This document shows positions 24,501 through 37,300 of a DNA stretch of 64,000 nucleotides, piece after piece. The position numbers and the translations under genes are program-made. Location: positions 4,617,087 to 4,681,086 of the forward strand of contig RQOL01000772.1 of the NCBI GenBank assembly GCA_013076295.1, given 5' to 3'. Origin of the DNA: Sanderia malayensis (Eukaryota; Cnidaria; Scyphozoa; Semaeostomeae; Pelagiidae). How positions within the stretch are numbered: the first letter of the stretch is position 1; each line of letters opens with the position of its first letter. The notes beneath the pieces are model-generated. The model had not been told where the DNA came from, made no database searches, and saw only the letters and a program-made list of their open reading frames with translations.

Positions 24501-27500
24501 TGTATCTCATCAATTATAGTGGAGTCAAGAAAGTTAGACACATTTTCTGCTCTTCATGATGCACTAATGATATATACGATAGATTTGAATACGTTACAAG
24601 TTACATGTAAAATTATATGTTTTTATGTGCAGCGTGGATCGATTCGCGATTCAATGCGTGAACCATCCAGTTTAACAACGTAGGTAATGACAATAATATA
24701 AGCTTCTGTTTTAAAGGGGCCTGAGTGAGGGGGGAGGGGGAAGTGTGGCCACCTTGTCTGCTTAGAGCAGCTACTCTTGATCGTCAAGCTCTCTCAAATA
24801 ATTTGGATCAAGAATGTAAAGTGCGTTGTTGATATACTAGATTATAGATTAATAATATAACGAATTCTGAAGGGAACAAAACACACATCGCCATATCATT
24901 TAGGATGGACCATTTGGTTAGTTGGTTGGACCGTAAATGTTGGATCATATGGAAATCATATGGAAATTGCGCAATATAATGAATCGTAAAACGAGGATTA
25001 ATTGAGCTTGTTTGTGCTGCTGGAAAACAAAAAAGTGCAATACATCTATTAATGTTGCTAAGGAAACATGCATTATGTTTATTAGTGTTGCTAAGGAGAT
25101 AATTTTTCTCAGATATAATTTCTAACTGATATGAATTTCGTTTCTGGCGGATCTGACACTTTTCGAAGCGTCTTTTGAGTTTGTGTTACGTTCTTTGGTC
25201 GTTATATCGTAAGGTTTTTGCTTTGGTATGTACGATATATTAACCAGCAAGCATGCAGCCATGAGGAGCTCAATGAATCGATAAAAGTATTGGCATATGA
25301 GCCACGCCCATGGCTCGGGGTTTGTCAGTGCTGTCACTGAATGAGTGTACACAGATATCAGTGAATATAGCTGGGATACGAGAAAACACAAACCCAACAG
25401 TGTGGTGGCGAACGTCAGCTTGAGGACTTTCTTGATCGATTTTCTATTCTGCCGTTTTTTCTCCTTTTTGGTCGGCCAACCCGTGGTACTATTTCTCGTG
25501 CTAAGCTTGTACACAATGGTCTTGTTTCGCTTGTTCTGTCGGTATATGCTTATACCGGTGTAGGAGAAGCCAGCCACAAGCCCCGTACTGAATAATATAA
25601 AATATACCTGGCATAATACGATGAAGAGCGGTGGCGAGGCTTTGTATGCTACAACCAGATCTGCAACGCACGAAAACACGTAATTCAAACTGACCACGCC
25701 GATAAGAAAACGCCAGTTTTGTAGTTTCTGAAACGCATTTAACTGACGGAGCTTCATCACATCCAGCAATGCCAAGTGCACGAATAGGAATGCCGATACA
25801 AGACTCGGTATTCCGATGCTGAATAATAGTCTGGATAGAAACAGGGGACAGTTCCCTGTGCCGAACAGACATGCATTCGGGCACTCGTACGGGTTGATAA
25901 TCAGATAAAAACTTCGTGACCAAAGGAATATTATGATTAAAACCGTTACTGTTACAGAGAATCTTTTCGTGGTGGCGTTGCGTTGTCTGTTTCGTTTGTA
26001 TAATCGTCCTAGAAGGATTATCGATATTATCAGCAACAACGAGAACAAAACAGCGCAGCCGATCCAGTGAGTAGGCCATCCTGGTCCCCATGTATCAATT
26101 GCTGTTTCCCATTCTGGCAAGGGTTCACCGTATGGTTCCGGAATTAGCGATGAAGGATTTTTCTGTTCAGGCTCTGGTGTTGATTCAGGCTTTGGACTTG
26201 ATTTTGATTCTGGTTCTGGTTTCACTGACATTTTGTTGTCGTTTATCGTTTTCCGCCCGCTTTGTACAGTACAACCGCAGCAACTTGTATAACATTTGTC
26301 GAATGTCCTCAACTCTCTATCCAGTCGATGAGTTATTATTTTCCTTTGTGCTGTGATATATTCAATAACGCTTTGTCGCCATTTGGTTAATGATCTGTTT
26401 ACAAATTATTATTTACACAAGCTGTGTAAATAATATATATTATCCTTGCAAGTTGATAGACTTTGATCTCACAGTTTTTTATAACCAATCTTGCTATTTA
26501 ATTGTGTTCATCAAGAATTAAGTGTAATTTCATCTTTGATTGTGATCATCGGCTCGTCCGCTCTGGCCTGCCTCTCTGCTTTTCCCACAAAGCTTTCTCG
26601 TTTGATTGAACTGTTGCCTCTACACTTTGATCAGGTACACCACGACCACACTTCACGTTGTGTGCTGAATGAGTGAAGTGAACCCGCTTTCAAATTACGT
26701 CATACGAATACTCAATCTCACATCAGGCGGGGGGCTGCTTCTTTTGAAATAACATTCCAACAACGAATGATAAGACCCTTCCATTATTCAGTCATCACAG
26801 ACAATTGCCATCGATAACAATGCGCCTACTCACTTCTTTCTATCTCTACTCCGTGCAATATCTAAATAAAACAAAATAATTGACAAAATCGCGTCGATTC
26901 GAAATTATTGAAATTTTCCTGACAGCTTGACTTGTAAAATTAATATCTTTAAAAGTTTTTTATTTACTATCACACCAGCAAAGACAGTTCCTTTTGCATA
27001 TGGAACCCGGATAAGTTTACCAGCAATTAAAAGAATCAATATTTAACCCGGATAGAAAATAACCTGCCTATATAACACAGAAGTTAAATGTATTAATTCA
27101 GTAAGTTGAAAAGAAGCAAGTTAATATTGCCTCAGGGACATACAGGTGGAAAATCTTTTCAAGAATGGAAAACAGACATTTAGACATTTAATAAATATAA
27201 ACAAGGTGCTTGCTTGCCTTGCTTGCAAGTTGGTCCGAAAATGCATCGATAGAGACATCTGTGACATACTTAAGATCATTTTACAATACCAAATCATGGA
27301 AAGGAGACCATAGAAATGCCAATATAAGAGCTTAAAGGTGCAAAAAATCAGGACTGAATAGAATATGCTCGCAAATCTTTTTATTATACAAGAGCTAAGA
27401 TCTACAATGAACTGCCTCTTAAAATCAGAAAGATTACGAATATTACTGAATACAAGAAAAGCCTCAAAGACTATTTAGTTAAATCGAACACTTTCATTAG

Positions 27501-30500
27501 CTCAAGGGACCATTGTGAATATTTCTTACCTTTTACTGAAAATTTGCAAATAGGAAATTTTTTGAGTTTTTGTTAGATTTAATTTTAACAAGACGCACGT
27601 TGATAACAATGATGATTGGTTGAAGTGTTTTATTCTGCATAAATATTCGTATAATTGTTATAATTATTATAGTGTTGGGTGGAGCCAAGCCCGGCGTGAT
27701 TATCACATCACATCCAGTTTTTAAATGTTCCTACTCGGGAAGGTGGAACGGTCTGAATCAGAATGGGAAGAACCTTTAGAATCAATTGATGCTGCCTTAA
27801 AGCTTTCCACGCCTCTTTGTTACTCAAAATTGTTAGGTTTGTAAAAATTCAGACAAGATTGATTTCACCTGGGTTGAATTAAAGCATGCCACAGCAGAAG
27901 GTCGTTCACACGCAAAGTCAGTCAACATGGGAACAAATACATCATCCTTTTTTCAGAATTTATATTCATTTGATTTCCTTGAACCGGTAAAAAATATCAA
28001 AACAGGGTCGCATAAAAAGAAAGCTGGGAAAATGGAAAATACTGTTTGTGTCAAAAGGAGACTGAGTAATGACTAATTATAAATCGAAGCCCGATTGTTG
28101 TTTTTCGTTTGACGTTGCAAAAACAAAAGCAATGATGATCATGTCGTGAGTAATTATGAGAAAGTTTAACATGGGAATTAGTAACAACAAATACAACTTT
28201 ATAGCCATTTATAAGAAACCACTTTATAAGAAACTTACCAGTAGAATTTGTGCCAAATTACAATAGATTCCTTTGTTCTATTGTTTTCCTTAACAATAAA
28301 AAACAATAGAAAATTTAAGAAACTTTTACTAGTAGGGCTTGAGCTAGGTTTCTTATAAAATAAAAAACGTTGCTCATTGCTGAGTTCTCTTGGCATTTAT
28401 CTATGGAACCATTTACACTGCTATCATCACTTATTTGTGGTGATAAAAATATTCAAAATCTAAATTTTTCTTTCGGTTTTGTCTTATTCAGTTGTAAAGT
28501 GTTTTTAGAACAAGAGAGGTGGGGTGGAATATTCGTGGCAGTTTCTTCATTTTAGACGGCATAGGCCGTGAGTCCCCTGAAGGGTCTCTTTCATCATTTT
28601 TCTATGTTGCTATTTTTGTTGTTGTTTCTCTTCTGTAAAAGCCCTGTTGTTTTGATGCCCTTTGAGGCTTGTGATATTGAATCGAGGCTCTATTTTAATT
28701 TCAATACAACACGTGTTCCTCTCTGTTACAGTACGCATGCTGGGATTTGGCATTCCACATGATACCCTTTTCTGCCATCGATCCGCAATTCGCGAAGGAC
28801 CAACTGATGCTACTGTTACGCGAATGGTACATGGCACCAAATGGACAGATTCCAGCTTACGAATTCAACTTCAGTGACGTAAATCCGCCAGTCCACGCAC
28901 TGGCTGCCATTGTTGTGCATAAGAGGACCGGATTGAAAGGAGATCGGGATAATGTCTTCCTTGCTCGATGCTTCCAGAAATTGATCATGAATTTTACATG
29001 GTTTGTCAGCATGCAGTTTTATCTCATTAAGTATACATACATGAGGTATGACTTTTTCATAATTTTCTACTTTTATTTTATGATTACGTTTAGGTGGGTG
29101 AACAGAAAAGATCCCGATGGCAAGAATATTTTCAGTGGTGGTTTCCTTGGACTTGATAACATCGGTATCAGCTTTAGTTAAATATTATTTCTTGTCTTTT
29201 CAGTAATTGCTTTGCACTCAAGTCTAAGTTACTTCGTATATATACCTCTTCGTATATCCCTATGAGCATTGGGGCCAAATGTAGCTACTAATTTGTCCCC
29301 TACTTGCTATATTATTAGAAGGTAGCAGCTAATGGATGAAATTTGATTTCAGGTGTATTTGATCGTTCAAAGCCACTCCCATCTGGTATGCAACTAGAGC
29401 AGGCTGATGGAACTGCTTGGATGGCATTCTTTGCCATCACAATGTTGAACATTTCCTTAGAATTGGCAGTCCATGATTCCTCATACGAAGATATGGCATC
29501 GAAGTTCTTTGAGCATTTCATTTCCATTGTTGACGCAATGAATAAGCTTTCTGGATTCGGCCTTTGGAACGAAGAGGATGGATTCTATTATGATCACTTG
29601 AAAGTTGGCGAGTATTCAGTTCCACTGAAGATTCGTTCCATGGTTGGTTTGGTTCCGTTGTTTGCATGTCACGTACTTGAAGACGGAGTCATACAGAAGC
29701 TACCTGGATTCAAAAAGAGACTGGATTGGTTCTTAAAGAACAGACAAGACTTGGCATCTCAGGTATTTATTTTGTTTATTTTTCTCACCCATTGGAATGT
29801 AGAGCATATTATGTTTAATCAATTGTTATTACTGCTGCATAGCGAAACGCCACCGTACCAGGTTATAATCGAGACCTTTTCGAGAAAAAATCTTATGTGT
29901 CTGTATGTCTGTGTGCTTTTGAATTTGTCCAATTTTAGTTTGCGCGTAGTCTCAAATCCTCCTCCGTTCAGCGCGCACGCTGGTTTTTTATTTCCAATTC
30001 ATCAATGGCGATAATCTTTGCGTGCAGTGAGACGTTTCAGAAATATTGGGAAAAGGATATTTATTTAGGTTATCTAGTGGTTATTAACTTTTATTCAGTA
30101 CCAGAACCGCGAAGGCCCCAAAACGCATGTTTTCGTTAAGAACACAGGACTCAGGAGCTTTCTTGTCGGTGCGATAGTGGATGTGAATGAATGCTTGCGA
30201 GTGAAAACGAAATGTTTTGCGGAGGTATGGCAAGCCCCAAAACACTGTAGTAGCTATCATAATTTCTTGGCAAGAGATGTTGAAAGAGTCCCTGGTCAAG
30301 AAAACGCTGCAACAAATTTAGTGGGAAATCCCACTTTTGGGCAATTCGCTTCCAGCCCGATGCAAGTCAAGTTGGAAAACAAAAATTTTTCAATAAACAT
30401 GTCTGTTACAACAATACAAAGTTGTCCATTGTGGCACAGAAATTTAATCGTTTCATCAAATATGGTTCTTTTTCGTATTTCATCGCGGGGTGCTTTCATT

Positions 30501-32506
30501 GCTTCTCCCGTTATATTTGTATTTGGTATTAAATGAATATCAAGGCACTCGAACCCGTCGTATTCCTCACTGGAGGCCCCCTGTCCATCCCAACAAAGCA
30601 AATGGTCAATGTTTCAGTCCCAATTATTGATTTTACGTCAAGGCAGAACTCCCTTTAATACATAATGTTAACAGCTGGTTCTTATGCTTTGTGTCCATAC
30701 TTTATATCTTCTTTTTTTTTTATTCTTGTCGCTCAATGTAACGAGGGGCTTGTTTTTCTATGTAAATCCTTTGATTCATTCGCTTTGCGTATTATAATAA
30801 TGGCGTAATGACTATACTTGCATTCACTCTAGATATCCTACATGAGCACTGGAGCCGAGTACAACCATCTACTGGCTGTTCCCTCGCGAGAAAGACTGGA
30901 ACGTGTCCTGAGATACATGCTAGATGAAGATGAATTCCTGTCCCCCTTTGGAATCAGATCGCTTTCAAAGTACCACGAGAAGAATCCATTTGTATTTACA
31001 TGTCGAGACACCGGCGATTCGCAAAGCGTTGGTTATGTATCAGGAGAATCGAATACCTATCTGTTTGGTGGTAACAGCAATTGGAGAGGTCCTGTCTGGT
31101 TTCCAGGTAAGAATGTACAGTCTTCACTACACACAAACTCTTTCTCTCTTGCAACGACCGGTTTTCTAATTTTCAGCCATTTAAAGTGACAAAAATATTC
31201 AAAATGAAAAGTTTCTCAGGGATTTTGTATTTGTAAGTTTTCTAGATTTTCAGTCCATCTAACCTGTAATAGGTTCCTTATAAAGTAATTCCTTATTAAA
31301 AGGCATGTACGGTCAAACATCTAAAAGTTGGGGGAAGGGCAGGTCAAAAAGGGCGCATGACCATTCTCAGGTAATTCACTGTTGGGTTTGGAAGGAGCAC
31401 TTTTGCATATTTTGCCGAAAATTCAGGGAGGAATGGCCCCCCTTTGGTCCCCTTCCGGACCTTACGTCCTTACCGCGTTTCTCCTGCAACTTTTACGCAT
31501 CGATATCACCACTATGGTATTCTTTTTGTTTGCATGAAGAGAATGAAAGTTGCTTGCAATAATCCATAACAATTTGACAACACGGTTTAACTGCTTAATC
31601 AGTAGAGTTAATATTATCTTCATTTTGCGTGCTGTTAATTTTCATAATATTATTATTGCTGATAACCCATTAAATGAATAAAACGCTGAGGATGTTATCA
31701 ATGCTACACGTGAAGCAAGCTGTTTTTAGCTGCTTTAGCTGTTTTTGTTTTGTGATTCCAGTCAGCGATCCAGCAAGCCTTTTATCGTTACTCAACAGAT
31801 TATCTGTTAATTGAAATTCGTAAAATTCGTAAAAATTCATAAAAATTCGTTGCTCAACGGATTATCTGTTAATTGAAATTCGTAAAGTTTCGTAAAGAGT
31901 GCATCATAATCAAACTGAATGCAGCCTTCTTTCTTTCCAGTCAACGCCTTGATCATAGAAGCACTGGAGCGGTACGATTACTTCTACGGTGATTCACTTT
32001 TGGTTGAATGTCCCACTGGATCCGGTAATAAGATGCGGTTGAAAGATGTCTCCACAGAGCTATCCCGACGCCTTGGCTCCCTGTTCTTACCAGATGCCAA
32101 CGGCAGACGACCTTGTCATGGAAGCGAGGCTCCTTATCAAAATGATGAGCATTGGAAAAATCTTGTTTTGTTTTACGAATATTTTGATGGTGATACAGGG
32201 CGTGGCTGTGGCGCTAGGTAACCCATTATCTTCCATTAAGTCATATTATTCTCTGGCTATTTGGCTTTATTCTTTACATGTGCAATAGCTGACTGGCTGA
32301 CGTATTCTTGCTATATAAAATGAAAGCAATCCTTGTTCAAACAGAGTTATGCCTCGTTGCTTCATTCCCACCTGTTAGCTATCTATTGTTATTAAAAGTA
32401 GATTTATGGCAGTAGAATTAAATTTGTGCAATTTTCTTTCAGTCATCAAACTGGTTGGACTGCACTTGCAGCTACCTGCTTTTCTAGATGTGCAGAATCA
32501 AGATGA
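18515..32506 (+). CDS. Glycoside hydrolase family 63 protein (YMR196W/MGH63-like glucosidase)
   Basis: Exons: 18515-18732, 19043-19212, 19306-19479, 22026-22351, 22579-22861, 23190-23401, 28732-29000, 29094-29164, 29353-29762, 30833-31106, 31941-32217 and 32443-32506, giving 915 residues. All junction phases agree. Conserved blocks are [51 protein letters not shown] (junction 23401/28732; the WD around residue 466 is the expected acid region), [28 protein letters not shown], and [13 protein letters not shown] (about 795-805). These match the cytosolic GH63 branch found in bacteria, fungi and some early-branching animals, not the ER glucosidase I. Substrate is unknown. No signal peptide is seen. 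Two genes are nested antisense in introns 3 and 6. ATG 18515 is the first in frame. Confidence 0.9.
19590..21767 (-). CDS. MRRF: Mitochondrial ribosome recycling factor, nested in a GH63 intron
   Basis: Minus-strand exons: 21767-21431, 21310-21155, 21064-20943, 20841-20750, 19925-19766 and 19679-19590, 318 residues, all in phase. The C-terminal half is a ribosome recycling factor: [78 protein letters not shown], and [21 protein letters not shown] splits post-termination mitoribosomes with EF-G2. The long basic, acid-poor N-terminus fits a mitochondrial targeting sequence, though the start could be a later Met (the human protein is about 262 residues). The gene lies wholly inside the GH63 intron 19480-22025 on the opposite strand. 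Confidence 0.9.
22977..23077. mobile_element. Tigger/pogo-like MITE, 101 bp
   Basis: Terminal repeats CAGTGGAATCCCGCTATAAC and its complement lie between TA duplications (22975-22976, 23078-23079). The right half is nearly identical to the end of the 752-bp copy at 32957-33708, so it is an internal deletion derivative. It sits in a GH63 intron. Confidence 0.85.
23402..25121. other. GH63 intron, left part
   Basis: A non-coding intron segment. It contains a short local repeat of GTGCTTTATCGAT near 23525-23565 and two diverged copies of an ATTARTGTTGCTAAGGARA motif near 25047-25100. No exon or clear transposon was found. Confidence 0.4.
25122..26231 (-). CDS. Seven-transmembrane protein, PRRT3/PRRT4-like, intronless and nested
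   Basis: A single ORF of 369 residues from ATG 26231. The frame extends upstream but only to a non-ATG codon. The N-terminus is a short Pro/Glu/Lys-rich stretch ([20 protein letters not shown]) followed by [18 protein letters not shown]. Seven hydrophobic spans follow, for example [39 protein letters not shown] after TM3, and [17 protein letters not shown] as TM7. Between TM5 and TM6 is a long basic loop ([14 protein letters not shown]). The layout resembles the transmembrane part of proline-rich transmembrane proteins 3 and 4. The family call is from memory and moderate. It could also be an orphan GPCR-like protein. The gene lies inside GH63 intron 23402-28731 on the other strand. Confidence 0.6.
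   Translation of the reverse strand: MSVKPEPESKSSPKPESTPEPEQKNPSSLIPEPYGEPLPEWETAIDTWGPGWPTHWIGCAVLFSLLLIISIILLGRLYKRNRQRNATTKRFSVTVTVLIIIFLWSRSFYLIINPYECPNACLFGTGNCPLFLSRLLFSIGIPSLVSAFLFVHLALLDVMKLRQLNAFQKLQNWRFLIGVVSLNYVFSCVADLVVAYKASPPLFIVLCQVYFILFSTGLVAGFSYTGISIYRQNKRNKTIVYKLSTRNSTTGWPTKKEKKRQNRKSIKKVLKLTFATTLLGLCFLVSQLYSLISVYTHSVTALTNPEPWAWLICQYFYRFIELLMAACLLVNISYIPKQKPYDITTKERNTNSKDASKSVRSARNEIHIS
26232..28731. other. GH63 intron, right part
   Basis: Non-coding DNA upstream of the nested 7TM gene. It includes a LINE remnant (27361-27576) and TTATAAGAAAC motifs near 28205-28350 of the AT-rich repeat family. Nothing else is supported. Confidence 0.4.
27361..27576 (+). mobile_element. LINE reverse transcriptase C-terminal remnant
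   Basis: The frame from 27361 to a TAG at 27574-27576 encodes [18 protein letters not shown] followed by [12 protein letters not shown]. This matches the common end of non-LTR reverse transcriptase ORFs (Y..A.LWN.LP..IR....L..FK..LK..L). The upstream frame is stopped, so this is a 5'-truncated dead copy. Confidence 0.6.
31785..31900 (+). repeat. Imperfect tandem duplication in a GH63 intron
   Basis: The segment CTCAACRGATTATCTGTTAA plus GAAATTCGTAAA occurs twice (about 31789-31825 and 31852-31888), with short AATTCRTAAAA repeats between the copies. Confidence 0.6.
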
Positions 32507-32956
32507 AATATTAGTCAAAATTATGAAGTATATTCTTGGAGAAATTCTGCTTTTTCTATGTTTTATGTTACAAACTGTCAAAGACAGAAGTGCAATTTAT
32601 TTTTTAGTTTTTGAACTAAGTCAATATTTTTATTTAAATACTTTGTACTTGAATTGTGTATTGCCAAGAATTAAACATTTATCCTCCCGATACTTATAAC
32701 CTATAATAGGGTTTTTACAACTACATTTAACTCTAAAGTATAATATTATTGTTACAGAATCACTTTTTACAACAAAATGTCCCAAGGAGTATATTTCGTT
32801 AAGATTTTTACTTATTTGTTGTCCTTTTGTTGTAACGATAGAAAAGGACGTTCAAATTCAATTTCTTTTTCTTGGATCCGCCATCAATGCGGACCACGAC
32901 ATTTCTATTTGATATTCTTTCAGATAAAAATTTCGTGTAGCGTGTGTAGCCACATA
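32507..32956. other. 3' flank of the GH63 gene
   Basis: T-rich 3' UTR and spacer. An ATTAAA near 32671 is a possible poly(A) signal. No other feature was seen. Confidence 0.4.
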
Positions 32957-33708
32957 CAGTGGAATCCCGCTATAACGAACCCCGCTTATAACGAACTTCC
33001 CGGTATTACGAACTAAAACTCTGGTCCCTTGGATTCTGGGAAGTAAATCCTACTGTAAATGCTCCCTGTATAACGAACCCTGGATATAACGAACTCTCGT
33101 TATTACGAACCAAACTTCCAATCCCCTGACCACAAATACCCTCGATATAACGAATTTTTGAGAAAACTTATCGCCAAGGGTGAAGTTTTTCAAGCTCAAG
33201 GGTGAAGTTTTTCAAGCTCTGGATGGAATTCAAACACCGAGCCTTTTTTGTGCGGAAATAGGGAACGAAATGCGAAGAAGATCAATTCCCTCTTGAAAAT
33301 ATATGACGTAGCAATGAGAAACAAAAAGGAACAAAAACATATCACTGATTTTTTTATGTAAAAGAGCAGAAAGAAATAAAAATAGATCAAATAGAAATAG
33401 TAATGAAAAAATTGACATCAAGTGGTAATATCGACTTTGCTTTGTGATGTTTCATTGTTAAACATGCTTGAGCGTTTTTTCTTGTTGCAATCTATCAGAG
33501 CAATAACTGTTGTCATCCTGTAAATTGTTTTTTGGAACAATATAGTGTGCCATTTAAGCGCGAATACTTGAGGGAGGGTCCAACAGACATTCTGGCCCAT
33601 TTGTGTTTGGAATTCTTCATAAAAAATGTCCCTTCTGTACAATGAACTCCCGCTATTGCGAACTATTTTCTCGGTCCCTACAGAGTTCGTTATAGCGGGA
33701 TTCCACTG
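32957..33708. mobile_element. Tigger/pogo-like non-autonomous element, 752 bp
   Basis: It begins CAGTGGAATCCCGCTATAAC and ends with the exact complement. TA duplications lie at 32955-32956 and 33709-33710. Several internal ATAACGAAC repeats follow the left end. No transposase ORF is present. A 22-bp block (GTGAAGTTTTTCAAGCTC) is duplicated in tandem near 33181-33218. Confidence 0.85.
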
Positions 33709-34386
33709 TAATAAGATAGCGGGTCAAGCCTCAAGCCCGAAACATCGTTTTAAATTTATTGAAGCTTTTTTTCAATTTAATGTTTTATTCTTTCAGATCT
33801 TTGTGGAAATGCCGGGGTATCACGTGACCTTACTTTCACACCCGGAATAATTATGTGACCACCCACCAGAAACCTCCCTGACAAAGGATATACAGGACAG
33901 GAAATTAATTTCGTTCTGAAGCAAATTTATGCTGAAGAAAATGTCTAAACATCGCAGAACGATTTGCGAATTATAAATGAAAGCGAAATTGGTTCTTTAC
34001 GTTAAAGACTTTTACACATTATGCTGCTTTATATTGCTGCTTTATATGTGATTGCATTTTGAAGGATGTACAAAAGGGAAGTTATAACTTAGTGACATAC
34101 ATTGTATAAGGCTGCCTAGGCCTGACTGACTTGCAACTTCTTCAGTTCGTAACAGCATTCTAGACCTGACCTGAGCGTTAAATTTTATTAAAAATTCGAT
34201 GACTAACGTATTCAAGGACGTGTCAATGGAAAACGGCCGACAAAATAATACATAAGATTGAAAATAAACTATTTTTAATGGAAATAAGTGGAAGGATTGG
34301 TTTTTGTTAAATTGAAGGGACAACCAGCTGTTCTGTTCAGTTCAAAGTTAACACTTTCGCAGAGTGGAAAAGACTTCTGATTGAAA
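33709..34386. other. Intergenic and promoter region before PITPNM
   Basis: No exon is supported. The PITPNM start codon follows at 34387. Confidence 0.4.
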
Positions 34387-37300
34387 ATGGTCCTTGCAAA
34401 AGAATATAGAATTCCATTGCCGCTGAGTTTGGAGGAATACAGAATCGCACAACTTTATATGATTCAAGTGAGAAAATTTTATTGTTTCTTAGGTTATTTT
34501 GTTCACTAAAGTTTACGTAGTAAACTTAGTATAGTAAAAATAAATTGGATGTCTTTATCCAGTGGATATTTGGTTAAGAATTTATTGCAGCATATGTTCA
34601 CTATAGTTCTATCAGAGCGCCACAATTCAATAATTTGAAATGTAAACAAGGCTAGGTGGAATTATTATTTGGCAGGTATTAAACTATTTTTCCCAGTTAA
34701 ATTAATAATGGTTTTTAAAAGTAAAAATAGGAAACAGTTTCATTATTGATTGACTTTATGGATAGAAGATAACTCCACTTTACTTGATTTACTTGATCAA
34801 ATCAAGTAAATCAAATTACGTAAACTCCACTTTCCCCTTGTATGTAAGGTACCCCTTTACTTGTTGTTTTTTGCCCTTCTGTGACTTTGGAAATCAACAA
34901 ATGGCTGATTTCTGGATAAACCTAGAAATGCTATTGTGTTTTTGACAATATAGGTTATTGTGTCTGGAAAACAATGGATGTAAATATCTTTTAGCAGCTT
35001 TCAGGGAATTGACTCGAACTCGATAGATGAATTGTTGTGTGCAAAGCTCAACATCTTTATTTATTGTTGCCACAGAAGAAAAGTCGACTTGAGAGTACTG
35101 GCGAAGGCAGCAGAGTTGAGATTCTTAAAAATGTCCCCTACACTGATGGGCCAGGTGGAAGTGGTCAGTATACCAAAAAGATCTATCATATTGGTAGTCA
35201 TATACCTGGCTGGCTGAAGTCATTTCTGCCCAAGACAGCATTGCGTGTTGAAGAGGAAGCATGGAATGCTTACCCTTACACGAAAACAAGAACTACTTGT
35301 CCATTTGTTGACAAATTCTACATTGATGTGGAAACATATTATTATGCAGACTCTGGTTTACTGGTGAGCTCTTTGTTTTATCGGTTTTGTTTGAATTGGA
35401 AAATAAATGAATGTACTTGGTATTATTTTTAGCATTCTCTTGGAAAGGTTCTAGATAAGGTCTGCATGTGCTCTTTGCTATATTTCCACCTGATAAATGC
35501 AATGTTCATGGTTTGATTGCATGAGACCTAAAGCCAGAAAGTGATAGGAGTGTGTGTGTGTTTTGATATATGAGTGACTATCAACTGATTATTTATAGTA
35601 TTAGAAATGGCTCCCCTACTCCCAATCAGTTGTGCAACATTTCCCTCTTTGCTTTTTAATTCTTTTGTATTTTAGGAAAATGCATTCAACCTTACACCTC
35701 TGGAAAGATCAAAGATACCTGTTGGTAAATTAAATATTTAGTTGACTAATGCATTAATCATTCAATTGAGCCATTGAGTTAGTAATCAGTAATGATCTTA
35801 AGTTTAAACATAATCACCTGTTTTGACAATGATATTCATCAACATTCATGAGGTTTGGTTGATAGGTTTGTGCGTAGCTAGGAAGCTTTCTAGTTTTCTG
35901 TAGTCATGAGCCATAAGACAAGATGTCTTATGACATCTACCAGATTGAATTCTAAACCTTGTAGCATAATGACCAATGTAAGATTGACATAGAAATATGC
36001 TGTTCCATTTCAGATTTGATTGACCCAGTCAAGGATGCATATCCTTCAAATTTTTACAAGGTAGAGGAAGATCCAAAAAAGTTTGTTTCTTCCAAAACAA
36101 ATCGAGGTCCACTTTCTGAAGATTGGCTTAAAGAACACAGGGAAGATCCATCAAGTAAAGAGATCATGTGTGCCTATAAAATCATTACAGTAGAGTTCAA
36201 ATACTGGGGTATTCAGGTGCATGCAACAATTGTTTTCAATTGTCTCTTAGCCTCTCCATTAGCGTTTCTATCACCACCAGGGTTTCTTATATATTCATAT
36301 AATCATTTGCCGCTCTATTTCTTTCTTCATTCTATTCTTACACCTTTGGCCCGTATTGCATTACCTGTATTGCTTGTTCAATTTTCTTTTGTTAAGCGTA
36401 TGATATTTTCACCTGCGCAATTTTATGTTTTGATGCTAGCACTTGCAATACCAGACTGGTAACGGATCTGGTGTTACTGTCATTTGTCATTGCCCCTTTA
36501 AGCACATTTATTGCGTGGAATATTTCTCATCTGTTGCTTGAAAGCAACATTAAAAATCCATTAATGCTCGAATGTGTGATATCGCGAGCCGAAATATTGC
36601 TACTCTCTACGACTGCAATTCATCCCTAAACGTTCCTTAATTTTAATTACCGTTGTTTTTTCAGTCCAAAATTGAACAATACATTCAAGATAGTGCGCGG
36701 AAGACAGTTATGGTTGCTCACAGGCAGGCGTGGTCTTGGCAGGACGAATGGTGTGACCTGACCATGGATGACATACGATTATTAGAGCTGAACTTACAGA
36801 AAGAGTTGTCAGGGGAACCAGTAGAACATGACAAAGGTGCAACATCGAAAGACGATGGTATACCGGAGATTGTGACAAAGATATCGAAAGCAGAAGTGAC
36901 TTTGTATAAAGATTCACCGAAGGAGATAAGACAAAGGTCAGTTCAACTAACCGATGAGATTATCCTTGGTTTACGAATGACTTGCATTGAGGAAACATCT
37001 GATTCAAGTTATGAAACCCCAGATAGTGATGAAGATGAATTTGTTGATGCTTTAGGTAATGTAAAACGTACATATTTTTGCGACATGTTTTCTTTTACTC
37101 TCCTATTTTTCTCTTCTCATTTGTTCACAAATCCGATTATTTCTCTTTCTTTTTCGACATCAATTCTCTTTGCATATAACTCTCGCTAAAAACTCTAATA
37201 AAATCTCACCGCCGTTGTATTCATTGCTCGAGTTTGTTGACCAATATTGTGCCTTTTGTCCTCATTTTGCAAAGCAAATGCTTTATTATTTTATTGTCTT

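Noticed and set aside
30177..30536. Possible extra exon or gene in a GH63 intron
   Set aside because: No homology, no splice support in phase, and the GH63 exons on either side join correctly without it.
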